This document shows, piece after piece, positions 6,776-14,316 of a stretch of 20,572 bases of DNA (position 1 is the stretch's first letter; each line of letters opens with the position of its first letter). Below the pieces are notes generated by a model, which was given only the letters and a program-made list of their open reading frames with translations, did no database searches and was not told the origin of the DNA. Source of the stretch: Salmonirosea sp038204185 (GTDB taxonomy: Bacteria > Bacteroidota > Bacteroidia > Cytophagales > Spirosomataceae); NCBI GenBank assembly GCA_038204185.1, contig JBBRDE010000070.1, positions 1-20,572 on the forward strand. The letters are read 5' to 3'. The position numbers and the translations under genes were made by a program.

Positions 6776-7579
6776 TCATTGTCCGTTTTTAATCAACCAC
6801 CCTTCCACTCTTGCATTGAAATCTTGGGTATTTTCAAAGTGAAAGGCGTGTCCTAAATTTTCGTATAAATAAATCTCGGCGTTGGGGATCGCTTTCGCGA
6901 TTTCTTTTCCCATCCAGGGTGGGGTAAAAATATCCGCCTCTCCCCCAATAACCAGGGTAGGTACCTTAATAGAACCCAGTTGCTCATACACATCATGGTT
7001 GATACAGGCCGCTGCCTGTCCGGCCAATCCGTGCAGCGGTTGTGGAAACGGCGGATCTTGTTTTCGTCCTTCTTCCAGTTCGACACGCTTTTCCGGATTA
7101 TCCCAGGAAGTCTTGGAGAAAATAAGTAATTGAATGTACAGGCTGAATTCCTCGGGCGTAAAGCGCGCCTTGCAGTCTACCATGTGTTCGAAAATCCCTT
7201 TGGTCATCGCGTCACAGCGCGCCCAGGGACACATGAGTACTATCGAACTTACCTTATCGGGATGCCGAAGTGCCAGTTGTAGCGCAATGGTGCCACCCAT
7301 CGATACACCTACTACGCGAACATTTCCCAAGCCCAGATGATCCAGCAAGCCCGCGCAGTCATCGGCCATTTCCTCGGTCGAGTAATCGCCCGAGGGCTTG
7401 TCGGATTTTCCAACGCCCCGATTGTCGGGCAGGATGCAGCGGAATTGCTTCTCCCAGGCTGACACGTGCGGTTCCCATACCGACCCGTCGGCGGTAATGC
7501 CCATGATCAGCAGAAGCGGCTCGCCGGAGCCACGCTCCTCGTAGTGCAGGTTTATTCCGTTGGATTTTATTGTTGGCAT
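6776..7579 (-). CDS. Alpha/beta-fold hydrolase (enol-lactonase-like)
   Basis: This 267-residue protein starts MPTIKSNGINLHYEERGSGE and has the standard single-domain alpha/beta hydrolase layout. The N-terminal PLLLIMGITADGSVW carries the oxyanion-hole region (Met-Gly in place of His-Gly, as in 3-oxoadipate enol-lactonases). The nucleophile elbow is GVSMGG (Ser93), the acid is in GGEADIFTPPW (Asp216) and the base in NLGHAFHFEN (His244). All catalytic residues are present. There is no signal peptide. Within a sugar operon that includes an oxidoreductase, opening of an aldono- or keto-lactone is a reasonable job, but esterases and C-C hydrolases share the same motifs. It lies downstream of the IolE-like gene across a 130-bp gap holding a long inverted repeat. 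Confidence 0.85.
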   Translation of the reverse strand: MPTIKSNGINLHYEERGSGEPLLLIMGITADGSVWEPHVSAWEKQFRCILPDNRGVGKSDKPSGDYSTEEMADDCAGLLDHLGLGNVRVVGVSMGGTIALQLALRHPDKVSSIVLMCPWARCDAMTKGIFEHMVDCKARFTPEEFSLYIQLLIFSKTSWDNPEKRVELEEGRKQDPPFPQPLHGLAGQAAACINHDVYEQLGSIKVPTLVIGGEADIFTPPWMGKEIAKAIPNAEIYLYENLGHAFHFENTQDFNARVEGWLIKNGQ

Positions 7580-7587
7580 AGTTTAAA

Positions 7588-7693
7588 GCTGATAGCTATT
7601 GGCCGATGGCTAATAGCTTTTCAGGATAACGAGATCGGAATTTGGCAATCAGTTTTTAAGTTAATAGGTAGCCATTGGCCAACAGCTATCAGC
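7588..7693. repeat. Long imperfect inverted repeat in the leader of the hydrolase gene
   Basis: The 25-nt arm at 7588-7612 (GCTGATAGCTATTGGCCGAT then GGCTA) matches the reverse complement of 7669-7693 at 23 of 25 positions. The first arm also takes part in a local hairpin AGCTATTGG...AATAGCT (7594-7618). The whole lies between the IolE-like gene stop (7710) and the hydrolase ATG (7579), so the transcript could fold into a roughly 25-bp stem with a 56-nt loop just before a start codon. Confidence 0.7.
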
Positions 7694-7709
7694 CAGCAGC
7701 TAAAAAAAA

Positions 7710-8540
7710 TTACTTCAACGCCGGAATCAACTCGTGGTTGATCCAGCGTCCATCGTGGAGGGTAACGTAATCGGGGTCTTCCAGGGCTTTTTCTGCCTCG
7801 TCTTCGCATACGATCCAGCCGCGGTACTGCTTGTCTTTCAGCCATTGGGTTATCGCCAACAGATTCACCTTTCCCATACCCATGAGCGCAAACTCCGGTT
7901 CACCGTCCCAGTCCTTGTAGTGAACGTGGTTGATCAGCGAAGCATATTCCTGCATCTTTTCGAGCGGGTCCATGCCGCCGTTGATGATGTGACCCACGTC
8001 AGGCGTCCAGCCCGTTACCGAAGTATCCAGGCCTTCCAGTACTACCCGGTAATCCTCGGCGGTACGGATGATGGATCCATGCGGAGAATTGGGGTGAAAG
8101 CTACAGGGTATCCCCTTGTTGGTAGCGCGGGTGGATATTTCGTTGACAATATTGACCAGACTCCTGCGGCGATCGTCCAGATCGTGGCGTCCCGTCGGGA
8201 TTTGTACGGTACACAGGATGGCACCCGGAAAATGGCGGAGCAATTCGATGGCCTGATCGGCCTCTGCCCGCTCGGCCTCACTTTCTTCGTTACCGTTCCA
8301 CTCGAAGGGTAACGAGAGCGCGGCCAGTTCGATGCCCTGCTCTTTTAGTTTTTCGGCCAGCAAGTGTGGATCGCGCAACGCGCCCATCCAGGGAAAAATA
8401 GGTTGAATACCCACGAAACCCGCCCTGGCTACTACCTCAATCATGTGGTCGAGTCGATTGGCGTAGGTGGTACCATTGCCACTCATAAACCAGGTGTATA
8501 CTTCGGAGCCGAAACGGAAGGGAAGGGGATTTTGAATCAT
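7710..8540 (-). CDS. TIM-barrel sugar isomerase/dehydratase, IolE-like
   Basis: This 276-residue protein starts MIQNPLPFRFGSEVYTWFMS. It is a xylose-isomerase-like TIM barrel. The motif order points to the inosose dehydratase (IolE) branch: SFHPNSPHGSIIRTAEDY (mid-barrel; IolE has a YHPHxGT-type block here), then WTPDVGHIINGGMDPLEKM (IolE has DtGH...G-D-P), then NHVHYKDWDG (IolE HVHLKD) and finally WIVCEDEAEK with a Glu/Asp pair. The mid-barrel His in place of the usual Glu is a hallmark of that branch. IolE dehydrates 2-keto-myo-inositol next to a carbonyl, so this protein may dehydrate or rearrange a keto sugar. It is cytoplasmic by sequence. It lies 81 bp downstream of the ThuA gene. I am confident of the family and only moderately of the IolE likeness. 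Confidence 0.83.
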   Translation of the reverse strand: MIQNPLPFRFGSEVYTWFMSGNGTTYANRLDHMIEVVARAGFVGIQPIFPWMGALRDPHLLAEKLKEQGIELAALSLPFEWNGNEESEAERAEADQAIELLRHFPGAILCTVQIPTGRHDLDDRRRSLVNIVNEISTRATNKGIPCSFHPNSPHGSIIRTAEDYRVVLEGLDTSVTGWTPDVGHIINGGMDPLEKMQEYASLINHVHYKDWDGEPEFALMGMGKVNLLAITQWLKDKQYRGWIVCEDEAEKALEDPDYVTLHDGRWINHELIPALK

Positions 8541-8548
8541 TTGTTTTT

Positions 8549-8603
8549 GGGGTTAAAGGGTCAATGGGTAACGGTTAATGGGCAACGGGACGCAACCATT
8601 AAC
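8549..8603. repeat. Stuttering gggtcaatgggtaacggttaatgg repeat before the IolE-like gene
   Basis: Variants of the word gggt(t/c)aa(t/c) recur about five times between 8549 and 8590, directly before the ATG at 8540 on the minus strand. The region also contains the exact 8-bp inverted repeat GTTAATGG (8574-8581) and CCATTAAC (8596-8603). No T-run follows the small hairpin. The word is related to the repeat at 3103-3135. Confidence 0.6.
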
Positions 8604-8621
8604 TAATAGACCTGATCAAAT

Positions 8622-9683
8622 TTATTTCTTTTTTTCTACTACTTTACCTGGAATATTAAGCGAATCCCATCCTGCCAAGTCAGCGGGTTTAACCTGTGCT
8701 TTATACCCGTTGAAATTGAACGTCGTGGGCTGGTAAGGACCGACAAAGGCGATCGTATTCGAGGCTTTGATCTCTTTTTCCATGCCCATGGCCCAGAAAG
8801 CGGCGTTAATCAACATGCGCCGGTATCCTTCATTCAGGATATCTTCCGAAGCACCGTGGGTCGTGGTAAAGGAGCGGCCAGGTTTACCGCCTTCGATTTG
8901 GTATGTCTTAGTCCAGGCTACCGGGACGGGCTTTTTGGTAGCATCAGCCGGCGAATCGGGCGTCATACCGTTCAGAGGCTGGTCGTAGGCCAGTATGGTA
9001 CCTTTGGGCTCGGCGGTGTAGGCCCCAGACTGTACCCACATATCCTTTACGCCCCGAAAAATCGGGTGTTTTTTTTGCGCCTCGTCAATCGTCAATCGGG
9101 ATGACTGCTTGTGATTGGTACCGTAGTGGGTCACCCAGGTTTCACCCAGTACATACTCACCAAACCCATCCTTCCATTCGGTTTTGGGGCCATTGTAGCG
9201 GTAGTCGTAATGCTGCCAATTGGGGTTGTTTTTAATATTAAAGGCGTGGGTGGAAGTGCGCAATGCAACAATGGGGCCGCCGCGCTTAATGTAGCGATCA
9301 AAGTGCTGCATCTGCTCGTCGCTGAAATTGGAGAACCGCGTAAACAGTACCATCAAGTCGGCTTTGTCAAGGGCATCCAGCCCTTTAATATCAGAGCCTC
9401 CCGGCAATATACTGCCTTCTTCATCCAAAGCAAAGATAACTGTACTGGTGAATCCGTAATGCTTGGCCAGAATCCGGGCCAGTGCCGGTAAACTCTCCTC
9501 GCCGCGGTACTCGTGATCGGTGGCAATGAAAACGATATTCTTTCCTACCCCCGGCCCTTTATCGCCTTTATAGACGACCTGATACTCGGCCGCGCTGCGT
9601 TGGGTAGTAGATTGGGCGCAGGCCGAATAGCCCAATAGGATAATTAAGCAAAAGACTATTAGGGAGCTTAGGCTATTTTTCAC
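8622..9683 (-). CDS. ThuA-like domain protein, exported (probable lipoprotein)
   Basis: I place the start at the GTG at 9683-9681, giving 353 residues with a clean export signal: MKNSLSSLIVFCLIILLGYS followed by ACAQS. The cysteine at residue 22 could be a lipid attachment site, though Tyr at -3 is atypical; cleavage after ACA is the alternative. Longer in-frame versions begin at rare TTG codons and would bury the signal and overlap the upstream epimerase stop. The leader is a run of A and T (AAAAAAAATATTTTTT). The mature part is a ThuA-like (type-1 glutamine-amidotransferase-like) domain: GKNIVFIATDHEYRGEES, KADLMVLFTRFSNF, GGPIVALRTSTHAFN, GASEDILNEGYRRMLINAAFW. ThuA proteins are linked to trehalose and 3-keto-sugar use in rhizobia, but their reaction is not firmly settled. 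It probably acts in the periplasm with the DUF1080 lipoprotein two genes upstream. Confidence 0.82.
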   Translation of the reverse strand: MKNSLSSLIVFCLIILLGYSACAQSTTQRSAAEYQVVYKGDKGPGVGKNIVFIATDHEYRGEESLPALARILAKHYGFTSTVIFALDEEGSILPGGSDIKGLDALDKADLMVLFTRFSNFSDEQMQHFDRYIKRGGPIVALRTSTHAFNIKNNPNWQHYDYRYNGPKTEWKDGFGEYVLGETWVTHYGTNHKQSSRLTIDEAQKKHPIFRGVKDMWVQSGAYTAEPKGTILAYDQPLNGMTPDSPADATKKPVPVAWTKTYQIEGGKPGRSFTTTHGASEDILNEGYRRMLINAAFWAMGMEKEIKASNTIAFVGPYQPTTFNFNGYKAQVKPADLAGWDSLNIPGKVVEKKK

Positions 9684-9706
9684 AAAAAATATTTTTTTTA
9701 GTAAAT

Positions 9707-10561
9707 TCAAAGACCGTGCTTTTCGCACATAGTCTGAATGAAAGTGAATCCTTGCTCGGCGATTTCCCACGGCTCGTTGTATTCGCGCCAAACGCCAATG
9801 GAATTAGCAAAGTCGGGGTCATTACGGGAGAAGGCCTCGATGGTCAGCCATTTGTCGTAATTTATTTCCGCGAGGGTGGTAAATATCGTGTCCCAGGGTA
9901 GGTGACTGCCGCCGGGGGTACCCCGGTCGTTCTCGCTGATGTGGACATGCGCTAATATGGGAGCCAATGTTTTAATCGCGCCAGGATAGCTTTTCTCTTC
10001 CACATTGGCGTGGTGAGTGTCAAACATGGCCCGTACGTTGGGGTGTCCCGCCATTTTCACCAATCGGTGCAGCTGTTCGGCGGTATTGCAGAGGTAGCAT
10101 TCGAAGCGGTTGAGGGCCTCCAGGGCTAGCGTTACATCGGCCTGCCCGGCGTGTACTCCGGCGGCGTGAAGTACTTCCGCCGCCCAGCCATATTCCTCAT
10201 CCTGTGCCGGGCGCTTGGAAAAATGCGCGTGGGCCGAATGGAATGGTCCGCATAAGGTGCGTCCCCCCAGGTCATGGGTACGGTCGATGCTCCATTTAAT
10301 CCGGTCCAGGGCTTTTCCGCGTATCGCCGCTGACTCACTCACCGGATTGGTTTCGGGGCTCATTACGGTTACAGCGGTCATTTCGAGACCCAGGTCTGCC
10401 GTGAATTTGCCAAAATTCCGATACGCCGCCGGATCTTCTGCTGCGCCCACAAAACATTCTACCCCGTCGTAGCCAATTACTTTCAGCCGTTCGGCGATGG
10501 GGTTTAGATCCTCCGATACTACCGCCGACCAGGCCAATACATTAAATCCTATCTTTGTCAA
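9707..10561 (-). CDS. D-tagatose 3-epimerase-like sugar epimerase (TIM barrel)
   Basis: This 284-residue protein uses a TTG start (MTKIGFNVLAWSAVV); no in-frame ATG gives the complete first strand. Its metal-site motifs match the ketose 3-epimerase group (D-tagatose/D-psicose 3-epimerase, L-ribulose 3-epimerase) in order: LALEALNRFECY (first Glu), MFDTHHANVEEKSY (Asp), HVHISENDRGTPGGSHLPWD (His, with the Arg and the G-x-x-P-W stretch that contact the sugar) and WLTIEAFSRND (last Glu). All four ligands are present. The family epimerises free ketoses at C3 and some members act on 3-keto or related sugars. It is cytoplasmic by sequence. Its stop lies 23 bp before the proposed ThuA start, so the two are tightly coupled. 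Hydroxypyruvate isomerase is the main alternative family name but fits the motifs less well. Confidence 0.87.
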   Translation of the reverse strand: MTKIGFNVLAWSAVVSEDLNPIAERLKVIGYDGVECFVGAAEDPAAYRNFGKFTADLGLEMTAVTVMSPETNPVSESAAIRGKALDRIKWSIDRTHDLGGRTLCGPFHSAHAHFSKRPAQDEEYGWAAEVLHAAGVHAGQADVTLALEALNRFECYLCNTAEQLHRLVKMAGHPNVRAMFDTHHANVEEKSYPGAIKTLAPILAHVHISENDRGTPGGSHLPWDTIFTTLAEINYDKWLTIEAFSRNDPDFANSIGVWREYNEPWEIAEQGFTFIQTMCEKHGL

Positions 10562-10616
10562 TTTTGTTGAGTTGTTTTTTGGGTAATTGTGTAATTGCTC
10601 AGGGAAATTTGGGTGA

Positions 10617-10632
10617 TAGGGTGCCTACCCTA
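10617..10632. repeat. Small inverted repeat TAGGGT-gcct-ACCCTA
   Basis: A perfect 6-bp stem with a 4-nt loop lies in the 134-bp gap between the DUF1080 stop (10696) and the epimerase start (10561). No T-run follows on the minus strand, so I do not call it a terminator. The part of the gap next to the start codon again stutters (gggtaattgtgtaattg near 10581-10597). Confidence 0.45.
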
Positions 10633-10695
10633 CAATACTGAAAAACTTCTGTACTTCCGAACTCCTCTACTTTCCCACTTTGCCCCTATTAAAAC

Positions 10696-11454
10696 CTACA
10701 TCTCCTTAATTCTCAAATTCCGGTACTGGACTTTCATCGGGGGACCCACGTGTACCTGTACACCGAGTAGCCCCTTTTTCGTGCCGTTTACGGTATCGTT
10801 GTCGGTCACGTCACTCATCAGTTTGCCATTGATGTAGTGTTGCAGGCGATTGCCCTTGGCGATAATGTGAAATGTATTCCAGTCTTCTTTTTTAATAGCG
10901 TTTTTTAATTCATCGGCGGCACCCAGCGAGCCCGTGACGGTGCGATTTGTCCAGTTGTTTCTGGCTTTTTTACTTGGTGCAGCATCCAGATTAGTGTCCC
11001 CCGTGTAGGGGTCAATAGTCGATATTTCACCCCGGTAAGCCAGGGTGGAGCGCTTGCGCTCTTCGTAGTTTTGGCCGGTGTAGTTTATTTTTCCGTCGAT
11101 GTCAGCCTGATAACCCCGCAGGGCGTAGGGTACATCGGTGAGCTGATCGCTGCGATAGTTGATACCCGAGTTACCCGCTTCAGTAATCTTGAATTCGCCT
11201 TTTAACTCGAAATCACCGGGTTGACCGCCCTGCCACACAATGAAGGAGTTGGTTTTTAGTAAAGTGGAAGGCGTAATTTCACCGGTTAGGGCACCGTCTT
11301 CCACCTTCCAGTACACCGGGTCACCCTTCCATCCTTTCAGGGTTTTACCGTCAAAAATAGACACGAAACCATCTTTACTTTTTTTCTGTCCCACGCAGGC
11401 CGTTAATCCTACCATCAGCAGGCAGGCCAGTAAGGAAAAGTTATTTTTTTTCAT
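10696..11454 (-). CDS. DUF1080 (3-keto-disaccharide hydrolase family) lipoprotein
   Basis: This 252-residue protein starts MKKNNFSLLACLLMVGLTAC; LTAC with Cys20 is a good lipobox, so it should be lipid-anchored outside the cytoplasm. The rest is one concanavalin-like jelly-roll domain of the DUF1080 family: SIFDGKTLKGWKGDP (33-47), FELKGEFKITEAGNSGINYR, GYQADIDG, EDWNTFHIIAKGNRLQHYIN, and the C-terminal GLLGVQVHVGPPMKVQYRNL block. Length is normal for a single-domain member. The family is annotated as 3-keto-disaccharide hydrolase, and members have been tied to cleavage of glycosides after oxidation at C3. It is the first gene of the nine-gene catabolic run, just after the terminator of the cytochrome-dehydrogenase gene. 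I see no clear promoter in the gap. The family call is strong; the substrate is unknown. Confidence 0.92.
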   Translation of the reverse strand: MKKNNFSLLACLLMVGLTACVGQKKSKDGFVSIFDGKTLKGWKGDPVYWKVEDGALTGEITPSTLLKTNSFIVWQGGQPGDFELKGEFKITEAGNSGINYRSDQLTDVPYALRGYQADIDGKINYTGQNYEERKRSTLAYRGEISTIDPYTGDTNLDAAPSKKARNNWTNRTVTGSLGAADELKNAIKKEDWNTFHIIAKGNRLQHYINGKLMSDVTDNDTVNGTKKGLLGVQVHVGPPMKVQYRNLRIKEM

Positions 11455-11539
11455 TGGGAGTTTGGGGAAATCGTTGGGTAGGTTTATGGTCTTGTTTCTA
11501 ATGACCCGCAGGTTTGTTTTTACCCTTAGTCAGGGCCAA

Positions 11540-11584
11540 CAAAGAAAATAGGACAGGTAACCCATCAGGCTACCTGTCCTATTG
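11540..11584 (-). terminator. Strong hairpin terminator after the cytochrome-dehydrogenase gene
   Basis: AATAGGACAGGTA (11547-11559) pairs perfectly with TACCTGTCCTATT (11571-11583): a 13-bp stem with an 11-nt loop. On the minus strand the stem is followed by TTTCTTTGTT. It begins 9 nt after the stop of the 907-residue gene. It is a convincing rho-independent terminator and marks the end of the upstream transcription unit. Confidence 0.85.
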
Positions 11585-11592
11585 ATTAGTAA

Positions 11593-14316
11593 TTACTTAC
11601 CACCCTGGCTCTTGGGAGCCTGCGCGGAAAACATCTTGTCTTTCTCATTACCACCTGCCTTGAGGTAGGCAATCAAGTCTTTGAGTTCTTCTTCGTTCAG
11701 GCTGTTGATCAGTCCAGGTAGCATGATCGACATGCTCGAATACTGGCTGTTAATAACGTCCTTCTTGGGAACCTTCACGACCATATCAGGGGCAAAAGGA
11801 TTCTGCGATACCGTGTAGCTCGTTTTGTCCTCATTGGTAATGCGGCCTACAATAGATTCACCGTTCTTCAGCGTAATCTGCGTGGCTGCGTATTGGTCAG
11901 AAACCACTTTGTTGGGTTCAATGATCGACTCCAGAATGTCCTTAGTCGAGAACCGGGTAGCCAGTTGGGTCAGGTCGGGGCCAATGTTGCCGCCGGCTCC
12001 GTTGATGGCATGGCAGCGGCCGCAGGTAATGGCGTTGTACATATCCTTACCCTGCTGGTAGTTACGGCCCGTCAGGTGAGCATCGTCCACCACAGGTAGG
12101 GCTGTGGCTACCTCCCATCGTTTGCCAGGGCCTTTGGGATACACACTCTGCGCCAGGTCGTTGCCATTCGTAGTAAGCAAATCTCCGCCCGACAATTTGT
12201 CGTAAGCTACCCGCTTGCCCTCAGGCGCGTTGGCCAGTGCCATCTTGCGGGCTTTGTCGATAAAACCAATGTAGCTTCTTCCAGCCTGGTACGTGAATGC
12301 TGTGCGGTACCACTTCATGTACTTCTCCTGAGTTTCGGGTGTCCAGCCCGTTTTAGCAGCAGACAACATCGTGGCGAGGTAGGTCTGCTGAGGAGGAGGC
12401 ATTTTTTCCAGCGTCTTGGCAATGTCCATCCCGTACTGCGGGTTGCGCATGATGAGGTCAGCAGACGACGTTGCCGTCGAACCACCCGGCATCATGCTGG
12501 TATCCTCCTTCTTATCCATCAAAGCCAACGTTTTTGTAATCACGCCAGGGGCTTCGAGGGTTATGAGAATACGGGCGAGTGAACGGTTGAGTTCCCCCGA
12601 GTTGGAGGGATAACTGGGATTCAGAGCGGCAACAATCTGCTTTTTCTGAGCAGCGTCGGGTTCGCCTAGCCGTAGCGTTACCAGTTCGTAAGCCCGGATG
12701 AGGTCGATTTGCTGCGGCTCGCTCAGACTTTTTATATTTATTTTCAGCAGATTAGCATTTAAACCACTTTTAATGCTCTGGTCGGTACTATCCGTTCGAG
12801 CTAAGGCAATAGCCGCTTGAATGGCTGTAATCGGATCCTTCTCATTTATCGCCTTATCCTTCCACTGAGCCAACGGCTGATGCTCTACAGCGATGCGCGC
12901 AGCGTAGCGAATGAACCGGTCAGGGTTATTTAGTTCGGGCCATGCAGCGGCAATGGCTGCGCTGTTGGGTCCTGTGTGGTATTTTTCCAAACTCCGGCGT
13001 AGTTCGTTTTCCTTGTTGACGGGGGGAACCGCTACCGAAGAAACCAGCGCGTCGCTACCCGTATAACTCACCCGGTATAAATCCGACTCCAACCGGCGTC
13101 CACCGGTCATGAAATACAGGGCACCGTCGGGGCCAATCACGCCGTCGGTCAGAGGTAGGGGTACCCCAGATAGGAACTCCTCACGGTCGGCAGTGAAGGT
13201 GGAGCCGCTGGGCTTCAAATGAATCGAGTGTACGATCCCAAAGCTCCAGTCGAAGGCCAGCAGGGTGTTTTTGTACTTCGCCGGAAACTTGGCATTGCTC
13301 GCAAACAGCATACTGGTAGGAGAACCCTGACCAATATTGATCACCTGGGGTAGATTGTCGGGCAGGGCGGGTGACCACTTGCTGTTACCCGTACGCCAGC
13401 CGTATTCGCTGCCGCTGGTGGCGTGGCAGATCCGCGTAGGACGGTACCAGGGGGTACCTATGTCCCATTCCATGTCGGCGTCGTACACAAACAGGTCGCC
13501 TGTATCATTGAAGGCCATGTCGAAGGCATTGCGGTAGCCCGCGCTGAAGAGCGTCCAGTTGCTGCCGTCGGGCTGCACGTTGGCTACCCAGCCGCCGGGG
13601 GCCATGCGGTCGTTGGCGTGGCCGCGCGGATCTTTGATGAGCGGGAAAAGATTGTCCTGCTTCCAGGTCTTGGGCAACAGGTAGTTGTCCATAGCAGGCG
13701 CGTCGGTGTGGTTGCCGGAAATCACGTAGAGCGACTTCTTATCGGGCGACATAATGATGCTGTGCGGACCGTGTTCGCCGTTGCCTTCCAGTTCTTTCAG
13801 CAGGGTTACTTTATCGTACTGGTCGTCACCGTTGGTATCCTGCATCCGGTAAAGGCCGCTGTGTTTGGGCAGATTCTCCGTCACGCGGTTGTTTACCATC
13901 ACGTACAGGCTGTTGAAGGCGTAAAATAAGCCATGCGCCGTTCCCATACCCAAGGTATCGCCGGGGGTACCTACCTTGAGATGCTCGATTTTGGTGGGCT
14001 TGGTCGAACCCGAACCGAGAGCCGGAAGGGTGAGGCGGTAAAGACCGCCGTACTGATCGGAAGTGATGAGACGGCCCTTGTTGTCGAAACACATCGAGAC
14101 CCATGAACCCTGCCCGTTTTCGGATGGGCTGTACAGGTGTTCGGCTTTAAAGCCGGGTTGTAGTTTGATCTTATCCACTTTTGAGTCAGCGGGGCGGACG
14201 TGGGTGGGGGCGAAGGGGGCGACCTGTGTATAGAAAGCGCCCAGCCCTACCACAAGCCCCACTCCCAGCAGGGACTTCGCGAAGACGGAAGTAGCTGATA
14301 AATATTTTTTTAACAT
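11593..14316 (-). CDS. Exported sorbosone-dehydrogenase-like propeller protein with HEAT-like region and C-terminal cytochrome c domain (PVC type)
   Basis: I use the ATG at 14316 (907 residues, MLKKYLSATSVFAKSLLGVG); an upstream TTG would add only eight residues. A hydrophobic signal or anchor spans about 8-30. Residues 45-420 form a glucose/sorbosone-dehydrogenase-type beta-propeller (HGPHSIIMSPDKKSLYVISG, GYRNAFDMAFNDTGDLFVYD, DGVIGPDGALYFMTGG). A helical, HEAT-like stretch follows (about 430-700). The C-terminus is a single cytochrome c domain with the heme motif CGRCH (765-769; genomic 12024 downward) and a late methionine in MLPGL as likely axial ligand. This is the layout of the 'PVC-type heme-binding CxxCH' proteins, common in Planctomycetes and Verrucomicrobia and also found in Bacteroidota. 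It would oxidise a sugar-like substrate in the periplasm and pass electrons to the respiratory chain. It is its own unit or follows susCD by read-through, and has strong hairpins on both sides. Confidence 0.9.
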   Translation of the reverse strand: MLKKYLSATSVFAKSLLGVGLVVGLGAFYTQVAPFAPTHVRPADSKVDKIKLQPGFKAEHLYSPSENGQGSWVSMCFDNKGRLITSDQYGGLYRLTLPALGSGSTKPTKIEHLKVGTPGDTLGMGTAHGLFYAFNSLYVMVNNRVTENLPKHSGLYRMQDTNGDDQYDKVTLLKELEGNGEHGPHSIIMSPDKKSLYVISGNHTDAPAMDNYLLPKTWKQDNLFPLIKDPRGHANDRMAPGGWVANVQPDGSNWTLFSAGYRNAFDMAFNDTGDLFVYDADMEWDIGTPWYRPTRICHATSGSEYGWRTGNSKWSPALPDNLPQVINIGQGSPTSMLFASNAKFPAKYKNTLLAFDWSFGIVHSIHLKPSGSTFTADREEFLSGVPLPLTDGVIGPDGALYFMTGGRRLESDLYRVSYTGSDALVSSVAVPPVNKENELRRSLEKYHTGPNSAAIAAAWPELNNPDRFIRYAARIAVEHQPLAQWKDKAINEKDPITAIQAAIALARTDSTDQSIKSGLNANLLKINIKSLSEPQQIDLIRAYELVTLRLGEPDAAQKKQIVAALNPSYPSNSGELNRSLARILITLEAPGVITKTLALMDKKEDTSMMPGGSTATSSADLIMRNPQYGMDIAKTLEKMPPPQQTYLATMLSAAKTGWTPETQEKYMKWYRTAFTYQAGRSYIGFIDKARKMALANAPEGKRVAYDKLSGGDLLTTNGNDLAQSVYPKGPGKRWEVATALPVVDDAHLTGRNYQQGKDMYNAITCGRCHAINGAGGNIGPDLTQLATRFSTKDILESIIEPNKVVSDQYAATQITLKNGESIVGRITNEDKTSYTVSQNPFAPDMVVKVPKKDVINSQYSSMSIMLPGLINSLNEEELKDLIAYLKAGGNEKDKMFSAQAPKSQGGK

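Noticed and set aside
10617..10632. Terminator after the DUF1080 gene
   Set aside because: The stem is only 6 bp and no T-run follows on the minus strand.
13423..13929. 168-codon plus-strand open frame opposite the cytochrome-dehydrogenase gene
   Set aside because: It lies wholly inside the propeller-coding part of the real gene and has no domain signal.
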